From assembly GCF_029637605.1 (NCBI RefSeq), contig NZ_CP121261.1, positions 4,092,001 to 4,156,000 of the forward strand: a DNA stretch of 64,000 nucleotides, read 5' to 3'. How positions within the stretch are numbered: the stretch's first letter is position 1; each line of letters opens with the position of its first letter. The translations under genes and the position numbers were made by a program. Below are positions 7,597 through 18,635 of this stretch, piece after piece. Under the pieces are notes generated by a model, which was given only the letters and a program-made list of their open reading frames with translations, did not search any database and had not been told where the DNA came from. Origin of the DNA: Achromobacter spanius. Lineage in GTDB: Bacteria; Pseudomonadota; Gammaproteobacteria; Burkholderiales; Burkholderiaceae_B.

Positions 7597-8751
7597 TTAG
7601 TATGAGTTGGGCGTGTCGCCCACGGATTCATGGGTGACCTTGCCGCGCATCACGCGATACACCCAGGCGGTGTAAAGCGTGACGATCGGCAGGAACACGG
7701 CAACCGCGATCACCATGATCCACAGCGTCAGTTGGCTGGACGATCCGTCCCAGATGGTCAGGCCGGCCTGCGGCTTGGTCGAGGACGGCATGACGAACGG
7801 GAACAACGCGAAGCCCACCGTCAGGATCACCCCGGTGATCGACAGCGCCGACGACAGAAAGGCCAGCATATTCGCGCGCACGGTCAAGAGCAGCGCCACC
7901 AACAGCGCGCCGCCCACGCCCAGCACGGGCGCAATCCACATCAAGGGCCAGGTGGCGTAGTTGGCCATCCAGGCGCCGGTCTGCACCGCCACGGTCTTGA
8001 GCATGGGGTCCGACGGCCCATTCGCGTTGACCGCGCTGGTGATGGTGTGGCCGCCAATGTCGCCGGCCACCCAGAAGCCACCCGCGACGAACAGCGCGGC
8101 AGTCAGCAAACCCGCCAGACGGCCCCAGTTGCGCGCGCGGGACGACACGGGATCGTCGGTGCGCCAGGCCAGCAACACCGCACCATGCATGGCCAGCATC
8201 ACCACGCTGAGCACGCCGGCCAACAAGGCGAACGGCGCGAAGAGCTGATAGAAATGCCCTTCATAGATGGGCCGCAGCGTCACCGGGTCGAACGTGAACG
8301 GCACGCCCAGAATGATGTTGCCCATGGCCACGCCAAACACCAGCGAAGCCACCACGCCCGAAAAGCACAGCACGCCGTCCCAGCGATTGCGCCAGCGCGT
8401 GCCTTCCATCTTGCTGCGGTACTTGAAGCCCACGGGGCGCAGGATCAGCGCAATCAACACCAGCATCATCGCCAGGTAGAAGCCGGAGAAGGATGCGGCA
8501 TACAACAAGGGCCAGGCGGCAAAGATGGCGCCGCCCGCCGTGATCAGCCAGACCTGGTTGCCTTCCCATACCGGGCCGACAACGTTGATGACGATGCGGC
8601 GTTCGGCGTCGGTCTTGGCCACCACGGGCAGCAAGGCGGCCACGCCCAGGTCAAAGCCGTCCATGACGGCAAAGCCGATGAGCAATGCGCCCAGCAGCAC
8701 CCACCAGATCACCCGCAAGGTGCCATAGTCGAAAGGAATAAGGGTATCCAT
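7597..8751 (-). CDS. cydB: Cytochrome bd ubiquinol oxidase subunit II
   Basis: CydB is the second large membrane subunit of the bd-type quinol oxidase that reduces oxygen to water at low oxygen tension. At 384 residues it has the usual length, begins [20 protein letters not shown] and shows the family's [17 protein letters not shown] and [17 protein letters not shown] motifs. About nine hydrophobic helices are visible. It starts 14 bases after cydA with a GGGGAGA ribosome-binding site, so the two subunits are made together. Confidence 0.97.
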   Translation of the reverse strand: MDTLIPFDYGTLRVIWWVLLGALLIGFAVMDGFDLGVAALLPVVAKTDAERRIVINVVGPVWEGNQVWLITAGGAIFAAWPLLYAASFSGFYLAMMLVLIALILRPVGFKYRSKMEGTRWRNRWDGVLCFSGVVASLVFGVAMGNIILGVPFTFDPVTLRPIYEGHFYQLFAPFALLAGVLSVVMLAMHGAVLLAWRTDDPVSSRARNWGRLAGLLTAALFVAGGFWVAGDIGGHTITSAVNANGPSDPMLKTVAVQTGAWMANYATWPLMWIAPVLGVGGALLVALLLTVRANMLAFLSSALSITGVILTVGFALFPFVMPSSTKPQAGLTIWDGSSSQLTLWIMVIAVAVFLPIVTLYTAWVYRVMRGKVTHESVGDTPNSY

Positions 8752-8765
8752 CTGCGTCTCTCCCC

Positions 8766-10340
8766 TTAGGCGCGCACGGCGGCGCGCACAGGATCGGCGG
8801 CGGCGTTGCCCGCCACCGGCCCATCGGATTTCGGACCCGCCTTGATGGCGTGCAACATGACTTTCACGCCGATGATCAGCAGAACGGTGTAGAGCACCAG
8901 GAAGATGGCCAGGCTGATTGCCAGGTCGGCAATGGTCAGGCCGGATGCCGCGTAATACGTCGGCAGCACCCCTTCGATCACCCAGGGCTGGCGGCCGTAC
9001 TCGGCCACGAACCAGCCGCTTTCAATGGCGACCCAGGGCAGCGGCAGGCTCCACAGCGCCACCTTCAACAGGCCCGGGCGGCTGTCCAGACGCCCGCGCG
9101 AGGCCAGCCAGAAGGCCACGCCGAAGAACAGGATCAGGTACATGCCCACCGCCACCATGATGCGGAACGCCCAGAACAGCGGCGCCACATTCGGCACGGT
9201 GTCGATCGCGGCCTGCTTGATGTCGGCCTCGGTGACCTTGCTCATGTCTTCCTGGTAGCGCTTGACCAGCAGGGCGTAGCCCAGGTCCGGCCAGGTCTTG
9301 TCGAAGACCATGCGCGCGTCCACATCCTTGGGATTGGCGCGGATCTTCTGCAAGGCGTCATAGGCCACCATGCCGTCGCGAATGCGGTTTTCGGCGCGCA
9401 GGATCAGGTCGTTGATACCCAAGAGCGGCGTGGTGAGCGAACGGGTGCCGATGATGCCCATGACGTACGGGATCTCGATGGCGAAGTCGTTCTTGCGCTC
9501 GGCCTGGTTGGGAATCGCGAACAGGTTGAAGGACGCGGGCGCGGGCTCGGTCTCCCACATGGACTCCATGGCCGCGATCTTCATCTTCTGATGCTCGGTG
9601 GTGAGGTAACCGCTTTCGTCACCCAGCACCACCACCGACAACGCACCGGCCAGACCGAAGCTGGCAGCCACCGCCATCGAGCGCTTGGCCAGGTCGGTAT
9701 GACGGCCCTTCAGCAGATACCAGGCGCTGATCGACATCACGAACATGGCGCCCGCGACGTAGCCGGCGCTGACCGTGTGCACGAACTTAGCCTGCGCCAC
9801 GGGGTTGAAGATCACCGAGGCAAAGTCGGTCATCTCCATGCGCATGGTGTCGGGGTTGAAGATGGCGCCCACCGGGTTCTGCATCCAGCCGTTGGCGATC
9901 AGGATCCACAGCGCCGAGAAGTTGGTGCCGAATGCCACCAACCAGGTCACCACCAGGTGGCTGACCTTGGACATGCGATTCCAACCGAAGAAGAACAGGC
10001 CGACGAAGGTGGCTTCCAGGAAGAAGGCCATCAGCCCTTCCAGCGCAAGCGGCGCGCCGAAAATATCGCCCACGTAGTGACTGTAGTAGGACCAGTTCAT
10101 GCCGAACTGGAATTCCATCACCACACCGGTAGCCACGCCCAGCGCGAAGTTGATGCCGAACAGCGTGCCCCAGAACATGGTCATCCGTTTCCAGATGGGG
10201 CGGCCGGTCATGACATACACGCTTTCCATGATGGCCAGCATGAACGACAGGCCAAGCGTGAGGGGAACGAACAGGAAATGGTAAAGCGCGGTCGCGGCAA
10301 ACTGGAATCGCGACAGGTTGACGACGTCAAGATCAATCAT
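8766..10340 (-). CDS. cydA: Cytochrome bd ubiquinol oxidase subunit I
   Basis: CydA carries haems b558, b595 and d and the quinol-oxidising Q loop. The 524-residue form starting [14 protein letters not shown] is chosen because it matches family N-termini and has a GGAG site upstream; a further in-frame start 14 codons earlier lacks support. The first axial histidine is H21 (ATALYHFLF). The Q loop region has [15 protein letters not shown] and the C-terminal part has the GRQPW motif typical of the family. The start codon lies inside the end of a possible 33-codon leader ORF (10333-10434). Confidence 0.97.
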   Translation of the reverse strand: MIDLDVVNLSRFQFAATALYHFLFVPLTLGLSFMLAIMESVYVMTGRPIWKRMTMFWGTLFGINFALGVATGVVMEFQFGMNWSYYSHYVGDIFGAPLALEGLMAFFLEATFVGLFFFGWNRMSKVSHLVVTWLVAFGTNFSALWILIANGWMQNPVGAIFNPDTMRMEMTDFASVIFNPVAQAKFVHTVSAGYVAGAMFVMSISAWYLLKGRHTDLAKRSMAVAASFGLAGALSVVVLGDESGYLTTEHQKMKIAAMESMWETEPAPASFNLFAIPNQAERKNDFAIEIPYVMGIIGTRSLTTPLLGINDLILRAENRIRDGMVAYDALQKIRANPKDVDARMVFDKTWPDLGYALLVKRYQEDMSKVTEADIKQAAIDTVPNVAPLFWAFRIMVAVGMYLILFFGVAFWLASRGRLDSRPGLLKVALWSLPLPWVAIESGWFVAEYGRQPWVIEGVLPTYYAASGLTIADLAISLAIFLVLYTVLLIIGVKVMLHAIKAGPKSDGPVAGNAAADPVRAAVRA

Positions 10341-10434
10341 TGGGGCGCTCCCAAGCAGTCGAGACACCGCGGCAACCGGCATGGTTCCCAGGCCGACTCT
10401 GGCGCCATGTTACGGGCGATGGATACAACTTCAT
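10333..10434 (-). CDS. Possible leader ORF overlapping the cydA start
   Basis: A 33-codon reading frame starts at an ATG preceded at good distance by AGGAAACC. It ends with a TGA inside the first codons of cydA, giving an 8-base overlap. The predicted peptide (MKLYPSPVTWRQ...AWERPND) has no membrane segment and resembles no family I know. The ribosome-binding site and overlap would allow translational coupling to cydA. It could equally be a chance frame in a GC-rich leader. Confidence 0.3.
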   Translation of the reverse strand: MKLYPSPVTWRQSRPGNHAGCRGVSTAWERPND

Positions 10435-10468
10435 AGCGGTTTCCTGAAAAATTTGGGTGCATGGCAGC

Positions 10469-11014
10469 TCAGTCCTTGCCCCGCAGTTTGCCGGCGAAGC
10501 CCAGCACCTTTTGCACCTGCGAACCCAGTCGCATGAGCTTTTGCAAGGTCTCCGGGGGCAGGCGTTGAACCTCATCGAACCATCCGGAAGACAATTCGAT
10601 GAGCTCCAGCATTTCGGTCATGCGTTGTTGCGCGTAAGCGTCATTGGGCCCTGACGGTGTTTCCAGCAGGGTGTCGCGCAGCAGGGTCAGGGTGGGATCG
10701 ATTTCGCGCTTGCGCTTTTCTTCCATCAGGATGCGGAAGATTTCCCAGACGTCTTTGGGCGTCTCGAAGTAGTCGCGGCGGTCGCCCACCTGGTGCACCA
10801 GCTTGACCAGGCGCCACGACTGCAACTCCTTCAGCCCCAAGCTGACGTTGGAGCGAGAAAACCCCAGCGTCTCGGCGATTTCGTCGGCATTCAGGGGGTC
10901 GGGGTGCAGGAACAGCAGGGCGTATATCTGGCCGACGGTGCGGTTTACGCCCCAACGGCTGCCCATTTCGCCAAAGTGCAGGACGAAACGTTCGTTTTGA
11001 GCGGTAAGAACCAT
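10469..11014 (-). CDS. GbsR/MarR-type transcriptional regulator
   Basis: A winged-helix DNA-binding protein of the GbsR branch of MarR-like regulators. The N-terminal half (FVLHFGEMGSRWGVNRTVGQ, then LNADEIAETLGFSRSNVSLG) contains the HTH, and the second half is a helical dimerisation region ending in a basic tail. The ATG at 11014 gives 181 residues; a TTG eight codons earlier would give 189, and neither has a strong ribosome-binding site. It lies 128 bases upstream of cydA on the same strand with nothing but the possible leader ORF between. Control of the bd oxidase operon is therefore plausible, but this is inferred only from position. Confidence 0.83.
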   Translation of the reverse strand: MVLTAQNERFVLHFGEMGSRWGVNRTVGQIYALLFLHPDPLNADEIAETLGFSRSNVSLGLKELQSWRLVKLVHQVGDRRDYFETPKDVWEIFRILMEEKRKREIDPTLTLLRDTLLETPSGPNDAYAQQRMTEMLELIELSSGWFDEVQRLPPETLQKLMRLGSQVQKVLGFAGKLRGKD

Positions 11015-11130
11015 GAGTATCGACGCCAGGGAGATCAAACATGGCGGCGTCGCTGACAGATACAGTTACACCGCTTTCAGAAATTCCTGAAATTATCGAA
11101 CAAACTGTTCGTCAGCGCAAACCGTGTCGC

Positions 11131-11170
11131 AAAAAGCAAACAGCCACCGGGCCCAAAGGCGCGGTGGCTG
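11131..11170 (-). terminator. Terminator of purT
   Basis: A nine-base stem (CAGCCACCG at 11141-11149 with CGGTGGCTG at 11162-11170) lies 41 bases past the purT stop codon. On the minus strand it is followed by TTTGCTTTTT. Confidence 0.75.
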
Positions 11171-11210
11171 TAAACAGGGACAAAAGCCCCCGGGGATTCA
11201 ATCGGGCCGG

Positions 11211-12428
<1,218 letters not shown>

Positions 12429-12535
12429 GGAATGGGCCGGGATAGAAGGATTTGAAAGCCGTTGAAAAAAGTTCCGCCAGGATGCCATACGCCCCTGCCC
12501 GGGGCAAACCCGCCTACTGATATTAAAATCCCTGA

Positions 12536-13525
12536 ATGACTGATCATCCCATCACATCGTCCGATGCCGCGCTGGCATCTGCACGCAGAACGTTGCAAGT
12601 CGAAAGCCAGGGTCTGCTGGACCTGTCCGCGCGGCTGGACGACTCATTCACCCAGGTCGTCGCCATGCTGCTGGCCTGCCGGGGCCGCGTCGTGGTCACC
12701 GGCATCGGCAAGACCGGGCACATCGCGCGCAAGATCGCCGCGACGTTCGCCTCGACCGGCACGCCCGCTTTCTTCGTGCACGCCGCGGAAGCCGTGCATG
12801 GCGACCTGGGCATGATCACGCAGGATGACGTGGTGATTGCCGTGTCGTATTCGGGCGCCGGCCAGGAACTGCTGACCATTCTGCCCGTGGCCCGGCGCAT
12901 GGGCGCCAAGCTGGTGGCCATTACCGGCAACCCGCAATCTGAACTGGCCCTGCTGGCCGACGTGCACCTGGACGGCAGCGTGGCGCAGGAAGCCTGCCCG
13001 CTCAACCTGGCGCCCACGGCCAGCACCACGGCCGCGCTGGCCCTGGGCGACGCCCTGGCGGTTGCCTGCCTGGAAGCGCGCGGCTTCGGCCCGCAGGATT
13101 TCGCGCGGTCGCACCCCGGCGGCGCGCTGGGCCGCCGCCTGCTGACCCACGTGCGCGACGTCATGCGCCAGGGCAACGCCCTGCCCATCGTGCTGGCGGG
13201 CACCCCCGTGTCGCAAGCGCTGGAAGTCATGTCCGCCAAGGGCATGGGCATGACGGTCGTGACCGACGCCCAACACCGGCCGCTGGGTATCTTCACCGAC
13301 GGCGACTTGCGCCGCCTGATCGCCCGCCACGGCGATATTCGAAGCTTGACTGTGGAGGCCGGCATGACCCGGTCTCCGCGCAGCATTCCCCCCGACGCGC
13401 TGGCCGCCGAGGCCGCCCAGCACATGGACGAGCTGCGGCTCAGCCAGATGCTGGTGCTGGACGCCGACGGCGCGCTGCTGGGCGCCTTGCACATGCATGA
13501 TCTGATGGCCGCTAAAGTGGTATGA
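12536..13525 (+). CDS. kdsD: Arabinose-5-phosphate isomerase
   Basis: KdsD converts ribulose 5-phosphate to arabinose 5-phosphate, the first committed step of Kdo synthesis for LPS. The 329-residue protein has an N-terminal SIS domain ([20 protein letters not shown], then ISYSG-like [10 protein letters not shown]) and a tandem CBS pair from about residue 205 ([17 protein letters not shown] and TDGDLRRLI). The segment [13 protein letters not shown] is a family marker. Its stop codon overlaps the kdsC start (ATGA). It opens the kdsD-kdsC-lptC-lptA-lptB run. Confidence 0.96.
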   Translation: MTDHPITSSDAALASARRTLQVESQGLLDLSARLDDSFTQVVAMLLACRGRVVVTGIGKTGHIARKIAATFASTGTPAFFVHAAEAVHGDLGMITQDDVVIAVSYSGAGQELLTILPVARRMGAKLVAITGNPQSELALLADVHLDGSVAQEACPLNLAPTASTTAALALGDALAVACLEARGFGPQDFARSHPGGALGRRLLTHVRDVMRQGNALPIVLAGTPVSQALEVMSAKGMGMTVVTDAQHRPLGIFTDGDLRRLIARHGDIRSLTVEAGMTRSPRSIPPDALAAEAAQHMDELRLSQMLVLDADGALLGALHMHDLMAAKVV

Positions 13526-14130
13526 CTATGACTCTTCCTGCTTCCGTGACTCACCCGGCCGAAGCGCTGGTCCTGGCCCGCATTCCCGCCACCGTGCGCG
13601 ACCGCGCCGCCACCGTGCGCCTGATGGTGTTCGACGTGGACGGCGTGCTGACCGACGGCAGCCTCTACTACGGCGAAGGTGGCGAACTGCAAAAGCGCTT
13701 CCACGCCCTGGACGGCCACGGCTTGCGCCTCCTGATGGAAGGGGGCTTGACGGTGGCGCTGATGACGGGCCGCTCCGGCCCCATCGTGGCGCGCCGTGCC
13801 GCCGAACTTGGCATCTCGGAAGTGGTGCAGGGCGTGCGCGACAAAGGTTCGGCGCTGGCCGAACTTGCGCAGCGCGCTGGTGTCCAACTGAATCAAACCG
13901 GCTATATGGGCGATGACATCATCGACCTGCCGGCCATGCAGCGCGCCGGCTTTTCGGCCAGCGTGCCCAACGCACCCGGCTACGTCAGCCAGGCGGCACA
14001 TTGGGTCTCCACGCAGCCCGGCGGCAGCGGCGCGGTGCGCGAATGCTGCGACCTGCTTCTGGCATCCCAAGGACGCCTGGGCGCGTTCCTGGCGGCGCCG
14101 GGCCTGTTAGGCCCGGGCGCCATCCAATGA
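13522..14130 (+). CDS. kdsC: Kdo 8-phosphate phosphatase
   Basis: KdsC removes phosphate from Kdo-8-phosphate to give Kdo. The 202-residue HAD-family protein carries the nucleophile motif FDVDGVLTDG (D38 and D40), the LMTGRSG motif II region and GYMGDDIIDLPAM with the acidic pair of motif III. There is no cap domain, as is typical of this family's tetramers. It overlaps kdsD by four bases. An alternative ATG two codons in is equally placed. Confidence 0.96.
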   Translation: MTMTLPASVTHPAEALVLARIPATVRDRAATVRLMVFDVDGVLTDGSLYYGEGGELQKRFHALDGHGLRLLMEGGLTVALMTGRSGPIVARRAAELGISEVVQGVRDKGSALAELAQRAGVQLNQTGYMGDDIIDLPAMQRAGFSASVPNAPGYVSQAAHWVSTQPGGSGAVRECCDLLLASQGRLGAFLAAPGLLGPGAIQ

Positions 14131-14167
14131 CGGCCCCGAACCCCGACACGCCCTTGCGGCGACACTG

Positions 14168-14800
14168 ATGAAAGAACGTTTTCCTTCCCTGATCGCGCTG
14201 TTCCTGCTGCTGGTGCTGGTCACCAGTTCATGGTGGGCCGCCGATTACGCGCAGCGGGCCATCCAGGTGGATCCGCCCCGCCGCATCACCCACGAGATGG
14301 ACGCCTGGTCGCGCGATTTCGTCATGCTGCGCACGGACCCCACCGGCCGCCCGATCAACCGACTGGAGGGCGAATACGCGGAACATTTCCCCGACGACGA
14401 TTCGTATCACATCACCGCCCCGCGCGCGGTGGGCCAGCGCGAAGACAACCCGGTCACGGTAGGCGTATCGAAAACAGCCGTGATGGAGCAAGGCGGCAAG
14501 CGCATCGTCATGAATGGCGACGCCCATGTGCACCGCCAGCCCGACGCCAACAACGACGTGCTCGACGTGCGCAGCCAGCAGTTGATCATCCTGCCTGACG
14601 AAGATGTGGTCTACACGGACCTGCCCGCCGAAGTCATCAAGGGCCGTTCACGCATGAACGGCAAGGGCATGCACTACAACAACAAGACACGCCAGTTGCA
14701 GGTGTCGGCGTCGACGGATGTTGAGATCGCCGGTTCCGAAGGCAGGCAACAGCGCCGCACCGAGATTCCCGCCAACAACACTGACCAAAAGAAACCATGA
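14168..14800 (+). CDS. lptC: LPS export protein LptC
   Basis: LptC is the bitopic inner-membrane protein that receives LPS from LptB2FG and passes it to LptA. The 210-residue protein has one N-terminal membrane helix (LIALFLLLVLVTSSWWAADY) followed by a periplasmic beta-jellyroll region with the LptC-like YAEHFPDDDSYHITAPRA. Its stop overlaps the start of lptA (ATGA). Identification rests on the fold pattern plus its fixed place between kdsC and lptA. Confidence 0.93.
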   Translation: MKERFPSLIALFLLLVLVTSSWWAADYAQRAIQVDPPRRITHEMDAWSRDFVMLRTDPTGRPINRLEGEYAEHFPDDDSYHITAPRAVGQREDNPVTVGVSKTAVMEQGGKRIVMNGDAHVHRQPDANNDVLDVRSQQLIILPDEDVVYTDLPAEVIKGRSRMNGKGMHYNNKTRQLQVSASTDVEIAGSEGRQQRRTEIPANNTDQKKP

Positions 14801-15417
14801 CCGACCTTCGGACTCTCTTTGCCCCGACGACCCGCCTGCTGGGCGCCGTCCTGCTGTCGGCCTCGGTGCTTGCGCCCGCCTACGCGGCGGAACCCGCGGC
14901 CAAGCCGGCCGAAGAGCCCAGCACGCTGATCCTGTCGGACACCCTGCACTACGACGACGTCAACAAGAAAAGCGTGTTCACCGGCAACGTCAACATGACG
15001 CGCGGCCTGATGACGCTGACCTCCGACACGCTGGAAATGCATGAGGACGCCCAAGGCGGCCAATACGGCACGGCCACGGCCAACAAGGGCAAGGTTGTGA
15101 CCATACGCCAGGAACGCCCCGAGACCTTTGAGCTTATCGAAGGCAAGGGCTTGCGCGCCGAATACGATGGCACGAAAAGCACGTTCGACCTGATCGGCCA
15201 GGCTGTCGTGGTCCGTTACGTCTGTGGCAAACCGTTCGACACGATTCGCGGCGAACGGATACGCTACAACGAAAAAACCGGCACCTACGAAGCCCAGGGC
15301 GGCCCCAACTCCGCTGCGGCGGGCGGCCGCGTGCGTTCGGTTGCCGAACCGCGCGCCAAGTCCGATGCCGCCGTGGCCGAATGCCGCAAGCAGCAAGCCG
15401 CCAAGAAAGGGCGCTAA
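14797..15417 (+). CDS. lptA: LPS transport periplasmic protein LptA
   Basis: LptA forms the periplasmic bridge that carries LPS from LptC to LptD. The 206-residue protein has a signal peptide (cleavage near AYAAE, residue 28) and an OstA-like beta-jellyroll. Within it, [20 protein letters not shown] and [20 protein letters not shown] are typical. The C-terminus is basic and rich in K, A and R. It overlaps lptC by four bases and is followed by lptB after 34 bases. Confidence 0.94.
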   Translation: MTDLRTLFAPTTRLLGAVLLSASVLAPAYAAEPAAKPAEEPSTLILSDTLHYDDVNKKSVFTGNVNMTRGLMTLTSDTLEMHEDAQGGQYGTATANKGKVVTIRQERPETFELIEGKGLRAEYDGTKSTFDLIGQAVVVRYVCGKPFDTIRGERIRYNEKTGTYEAQGGPNSAAAGGRVRSVAEPRAKSDAAVAECRKQQAAKKGR

Positions 15418-15451
15418 AAGCGCCCCCCACGCAACACCACTCGCACCTACG

Positions 15452-16246
15452 ATGAACCAACCTTCTGTGCCCACCCCCGTGACCTCCGCCCCTTCCGGGG
15501 TCAAGCAGGGCAGCCTGCGCGCAACCGGTTTGCGCAAGACCTACAACGGCCGGACCGTGGTGCAGGATGTGTCCCTGTCCGTGGTCAGTGGCGAAGTCGT
15601 GGGACTGCTTGGACCCAACGGCGCCGGCAAGACCACCAGCTTCTACATGATCGTGGGCCTGGTGCCGGCGGACGCGGGGCGCATTGAAATCGACGGCGCC
15701 GTCATCACCGCAATGCCGATCCACAAGCGCGCGCGCATGGGTCTGTCATACCTGCCCCAGGACGCTTCCGTGTTCCGCCGCCTGACGGTCGAACAGAACA
15801 TCCGCGCCGTGCTTGAGCTGCAAGTGGGGGCCGATGGCCGTCCGCTTTCCACGCCCAAGATCAATGAACAGATGGAGGCCCTGCTGGAAGAGCTGCAGAT
15901 CGGCCATATCCGCAGCAATGCCGCGATTTCGCTGTCGGGTGGCGAACGCCGCCGCGTGGAAATCGCGCGCGCCCTGGCAACCAGCCCGCGCTTCATCCTG
16001 CTGGACGAACCCTTCGCCGGCGTGGACCCCATCGCCGTCATTGAAATCCAGCGCATCGTGCGTTTCTTGAAGGGCCGTGGCATCGGCGTGCTGATCACCG
16101 ACCACAACGTGCGGGAAACGCTGGGCATCTGCGACCGCGCCTACATCATCAGCGAAGGCAAGGTACTGACCGACGGCCACCCTGACGAAATCGTGGGCGA
16201 TCCGGCCGTGCGCCGCGTGTATCTGGGCGAGCACTTCCGCATGTAA
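15452..16246 (+). CDS. lptB: LPS export ABC transporter ATPase LptB
   Basis: LptB is the ATPase of the LptB2FGC complex that extracts LPS from the inner membrane. The ATG at 15452 gives 264 residues. Walker A GPNGAGKT is at 54-61, followed by the LptB-specific [18 protein letters not shown], the signature [16 protein letters not shown] and the Walker B with [14 protein letters not shown]. The first 20 or so residues are a proline- and serine-rich extension. The in-frame sequence further upstream is the overlapped end of lptA and is not used. In many proteobacteria rpoN follows; here hpf follows directly. Confidence 0.95.
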   Translation: MNQPSVPTPVTSAPSGVKQGSLRATGLRKTYNGRTVVQDVSLSVVSGEVVGLLGPNGAGKTTSFYMIVGLVPADAGRIEIDGAVITAMPIHKRARMGLSYLPQDASVFRRLTVEQNIRAVLELQVGADGRPLSTPKINEQMEALLEELQIGHIRSNAAISLSGGERRRVEIARALATSPRFILLDEPFAGVDPIAVIEIQRIVRFLKGRGIGVLITDHNVRETLGICDRAYIISEGKVLTDGHPDEIVGDPAVRRVYLGEHFRM

Positions 16247-16470
16247 TCGGCACCCTGGGGAAGACCCCTAGTTCCCTCTGGGGACAAGGGCAAATACACC
16301 CTAGGGCGTCCGCCATAAAAATGCCATGTTCTTGCGCTAGGTCAGCTTGTTTTATCGGCCCGAGTCTATACACTAGTACTAAACGTAGCCACCCAATCAA
16401 GGAGAACGCCTAACGACCTCACCGCGCATTTCGCGCAACCATTTTTTCTCTTTTAGAAGGAGAGCACACT
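16247..16470 (+). promoter_or_regulatory. lptB-hpf gap with candidate hpf promoter
   Basis: These 224 bases occupy the place where rpoN usually lies but hold no coding trace of it. A possible promoter is TTGTTT (16347-16352), 16 bases, TACACT (16369-16374). A strong AGAAGGAGA ribosome-binding site precedes hpf. The inverted pair CCCCTAG and CTAGGG near 16265 and 16301 is weak. Confidence 0.35.
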
Positions 16471-16809
16471 ATGAACCTGAGCATCTGCGGTCGTCACCTC
16501 GACGTCACCCCGGCAATCCGGGAATATGTCATGAACAAACTGGCGCGAGTGCTGCGGCATTTCGATCACGTCATCGATACCCAGGTCATGCTCTCGGTAG
16601 AGCCCCTGCGGCATAGAGCCGAAATCACCATGCGTCTAAGCGGTAAGGACATTCATTGTGAAGCTACCGATGAAAATCTCTATGCGGCCATAGACCTTCT
16701 TGCTGACAAAGTCGACCGTCAGGTCATCAAGCACAAGGACAAGGTACGAAGTCACTCAGCGGAGTCCGTGAAGCGGCAAGCGGCGAACCTTTCGCCACCC
16801 CAGCAGTAA
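16471..16809 (+). CDS. hpf: Ribosome hibernation promoting factor (short HPF)
   Basis: HPF binds the 30S decoding centre in stationary phase and promotes 100S ribosome dimers. The 112-residue protein has the S30AE fold start MNLSICGRHLDVTPAIREYV and the core HRAEITMRLSGKDIHCEATD, then LYAAIDLLADKVDRQVIKHK with a basic face. It lacks the long C-terminal dimerisation domain, so it is the short form. A consensus AGAAGGAGA ribosome-binding site lies 7-8 bases before the ATG. Confidence 0.95.
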   Translation: MNLSICGRHLDVTPAIREYVMNKLARVLRHFDHVIDTQVMLSVEPLRHRAEITMRLSGKDIHCEATDENLYAAIDLLADKVDRQVIKHKDKVRSHSAESVKRQAANLSPPQQ

Positions 16810-17210
16810 CGCGCTTCATGATCACTCGCCCTGAGCGATACGCTAAACAGCGATTGTAAAAATCCTGCCTAAGTCCCGGTGTCCCGCTAGACGTCAGTCC
16901 AGTCGGGGCATCGGCAAAGCTCCCCGCAGTACCCTTCTCGCAGTACCCCCCTCCGTAGTTTCCCCTTCGCCCTGCCCCCTCGATTTGTCCCCAAAATTCT
17001 CGGCTTGCACTGGCCCAGGTCCTTGCGTCGCGCTCATTGCGTGTGGGCGGTCGATCCCGCGTCCCCAGGGTTGGCCCGAATGCCGGAAAACCCACAATGC
17101 GCCGCGATCAGACTATGCTGTCGCTCTTGCCGTACCGTCCGCCGCCCATTCCATGAGCGCGGCGCAAGGCCAATTTATTGCACTGCGTCATATAACCATA
17201 TAATGATCCG
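16810..17210 (+). promoter_or_regulatory. hpf-ptsN gap with a -10 box abutting ptsN
   Basis: These 401 bases have no gene I can support. The last 35 bases contain a perfect TATAAT at 17199-17204, with TTGCAC at 17178-17183 (15-base spacer) as the best -35. The -10 box ends only 6 bases before the ptsN ATG, so transcription would begin at or next to the start codon. No ribosome-binding site is visible there. Confidence 0.45.
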
Positions 17211-17666
17211 ATGAATCATTTGTCGCGCATCCTACCCGCCGGCAACGTCGTGCTCGATATGCTCGCCACGAGCAAGAAACGAGCGTTCGAACAAGCTGGC
17301 CTTCTTTTTGAAAACAACCATGGCTTGGCACGCGCGCTCGTGTTCGACAGCCTGTTTGCCCGGGAACGTCTTGGCTCCACTGCCCTTGGGCAGGGTGTGG
17401 CCGTTCCGCATGGCCGCGTGAAAGGACTGGAGCAGGCGCTGGCGGCATTCATCCGCCTGGCCCAGCCCATTTCGTTCGACGCGCCCGACGGGCAACCGGT
17501 GTCGATGCTGCTTTGCCTGCTGGTGCCGGAAACGGCCACGCAACAGCACTTGGACATCCTGGCCGAACTGGCACAGCTGATGTCGAACAAGGCGTTGCGT
17601 GAAGCGCTGGCCACCGAGCCCGATCCGGCCATCGTCCACAAAATGCTCACGACCGGCAAACTCTGA
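17211..17666 (+). CDS. ptsN: Nitrogen-PTS EIIA component
   Basis: PtsN (EIIA-Ntr) is the terminal phosphoacceptor of the regulatory nitrogen PTS and adjusts potassium, carbon and stress regulation. The 151-residue protein has the phosphorylated histidine in AVPHGRV at H67 and LLFEN...[13 protein letters not shown] before it. The ATG at 17211 aligns with family N-termini (LSRIL...SKKRAFEQ), so it is probably correct despite the lack of a ribosome-binding site. It is followed after 19 bases by hprK, a frequent pairing in betaproteobacteria. Confidence 0.94.
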   Translation: MNHLSRILPAGNVVLDMLATSKKRAFEQAGLLFENNHGLARALVFDSLFARERLGSTALGQGVAVPHGRVKGLEQALAAFIRLAQPISFDAPDGQPVSMLLCLLVPETATQQHLDILAELAQLMSNKALREALATEPDPAIVHKMLTTGKL

Positions 17667-17685
17667 CCCTCGCGGACACGCAGCC

Positions 17686-18612
17686 ATGCTAACGGTGCAG
17701 GAACTCGTCGACGACAACGCCGACAAAATCCCCTTTAACTGGATATCCGGCCAAGGCGCCGCGGACCGCGCCATTCCCGATGACGGCATGGCCGCCGCCG
17801 ACCTGGTTGGCCACCTGAACCTGATCCACCCGTCCCGCATCCAGGTGTTCGGGCAGGAAGAGCTGGCGTACTACACCCGCTTCGACCTGCGCCGCCGCAT
17901 GCACCACATGGACGAGCTGCTGATCGGCGGCGTGCCCGCCATTCTGCTGGCCGATGGCCTGACGCCCCCGCAAGACCTCGTGGACCAATGCGACCAGCAT
18001 CAGGTGCCGCTGCTGTCCACCCCGGTGGCCGCCGCGCAACTGATCGACCTGCTGCGCATCTACCTGGGTAAGAAGCTGGCGCCCACCACCACGGTGCATG
18101 GCGTGTTCCTGGACGTGCTGGGTCTGGGGGTGTTGATCACCGGCGAATCGGGCCTGGGCAAGAGCGAACTGGCGCTGGAACTGATTTCGCGCGGACACGG
18201 CCTGGTGGCCGACGACGCCGTGGAATTCTCCCGCACCGCGCCCAACATGATCGAAGGCCACTGTCCCCAACTGCTGCAAAACCTGCTGGAAGTTCGTGGC
18301 CTGGGCCTGCTTGATATCCGCACCATCTTCGGCGAGACCTCGGTACGCCGGAAGATGCGCCTGAAGCTCATCGTGCATCTGGTGCGCGCCACCGCGCAAG
18401 ACAAGTTCGAACGCTTGCCGCTGCAAGACATCACGCAAGACATGCTGGGCCTGCCCGTGCGCAAGGTGATGCTGCAAGTGGCAGCCGGCCGCAACCTGGC
18501 CGTGCTGGTGGAAGCCGCCGTGCGCAATACCATCCTGAAGCTGCGCGGCATCGATACGCTGGGCGAATTCATGGAACGCCAGGCCATGGCGATCCTGCAA
18601 AGCAGCAAGTGA
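17686..18612 (+). CDS. hprK: HPr kinase/phosphorylase
   Basis: HprK phosphorylates and dephosphorylates a serine of HPr-like PTS proteins. The ATG at 17686 gives 308 residues with the Walker A GESGLGKS at 153-160, the upstream histidine in [12 protein letters not shown] (H138) and the signature region [15 protein letters not shown]. The C-terminal segment [18 protein letters not shown] includes the HprK family motif. It lies with ptsN in the usual cluster. rapZ, a common next gene, is displaced by two cytochrome genes on the opposite strand. Confidence 0.95.
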   Translation: MLTVQELVDDNADKIPFNWISGQGAADRAIPDDGMAAADLVGHLNLIHPSRIQVFGQEELAYYTRFDLRRRMHHMDELLIGGVPAILLADGLTPPQDLVDQCDQHQVPLLSTPVAAAQLIDLLRIYLGKKLAPTTTVHGVFLDVLGLGVLITGESGLGKSELALELISRGHGLVADDAVEFSRTAPNMIEGHCPQLLQNLLEVRGLGLLDIRTIFGETSVRRKMRLKLIVHLVRATAQDKFERLPLQDITQDMLGLPVRKVMLQVAAGRNLAVLVEAAVRNTILKLRGIDTLGEFMERQAMAILQSSK

Positions 18613-18635
18613 ACGCGCGTCGCCGCTAGCCGGCC

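Noticed and set aside
8850..10436. 528-codon plus-strand frame opposite cydA
   Set aside because: It is opposite a gene with all the family motifs, and its product is a low-complexity His/Gln-rich string with no recognisable fold.
12544..14070. 508-codon minus-strand frame opposite kdsD and kdsC
   Set aside because: The two real genes on the plus strand overlap correctly and have full motifs; the minus frame is a shadow.
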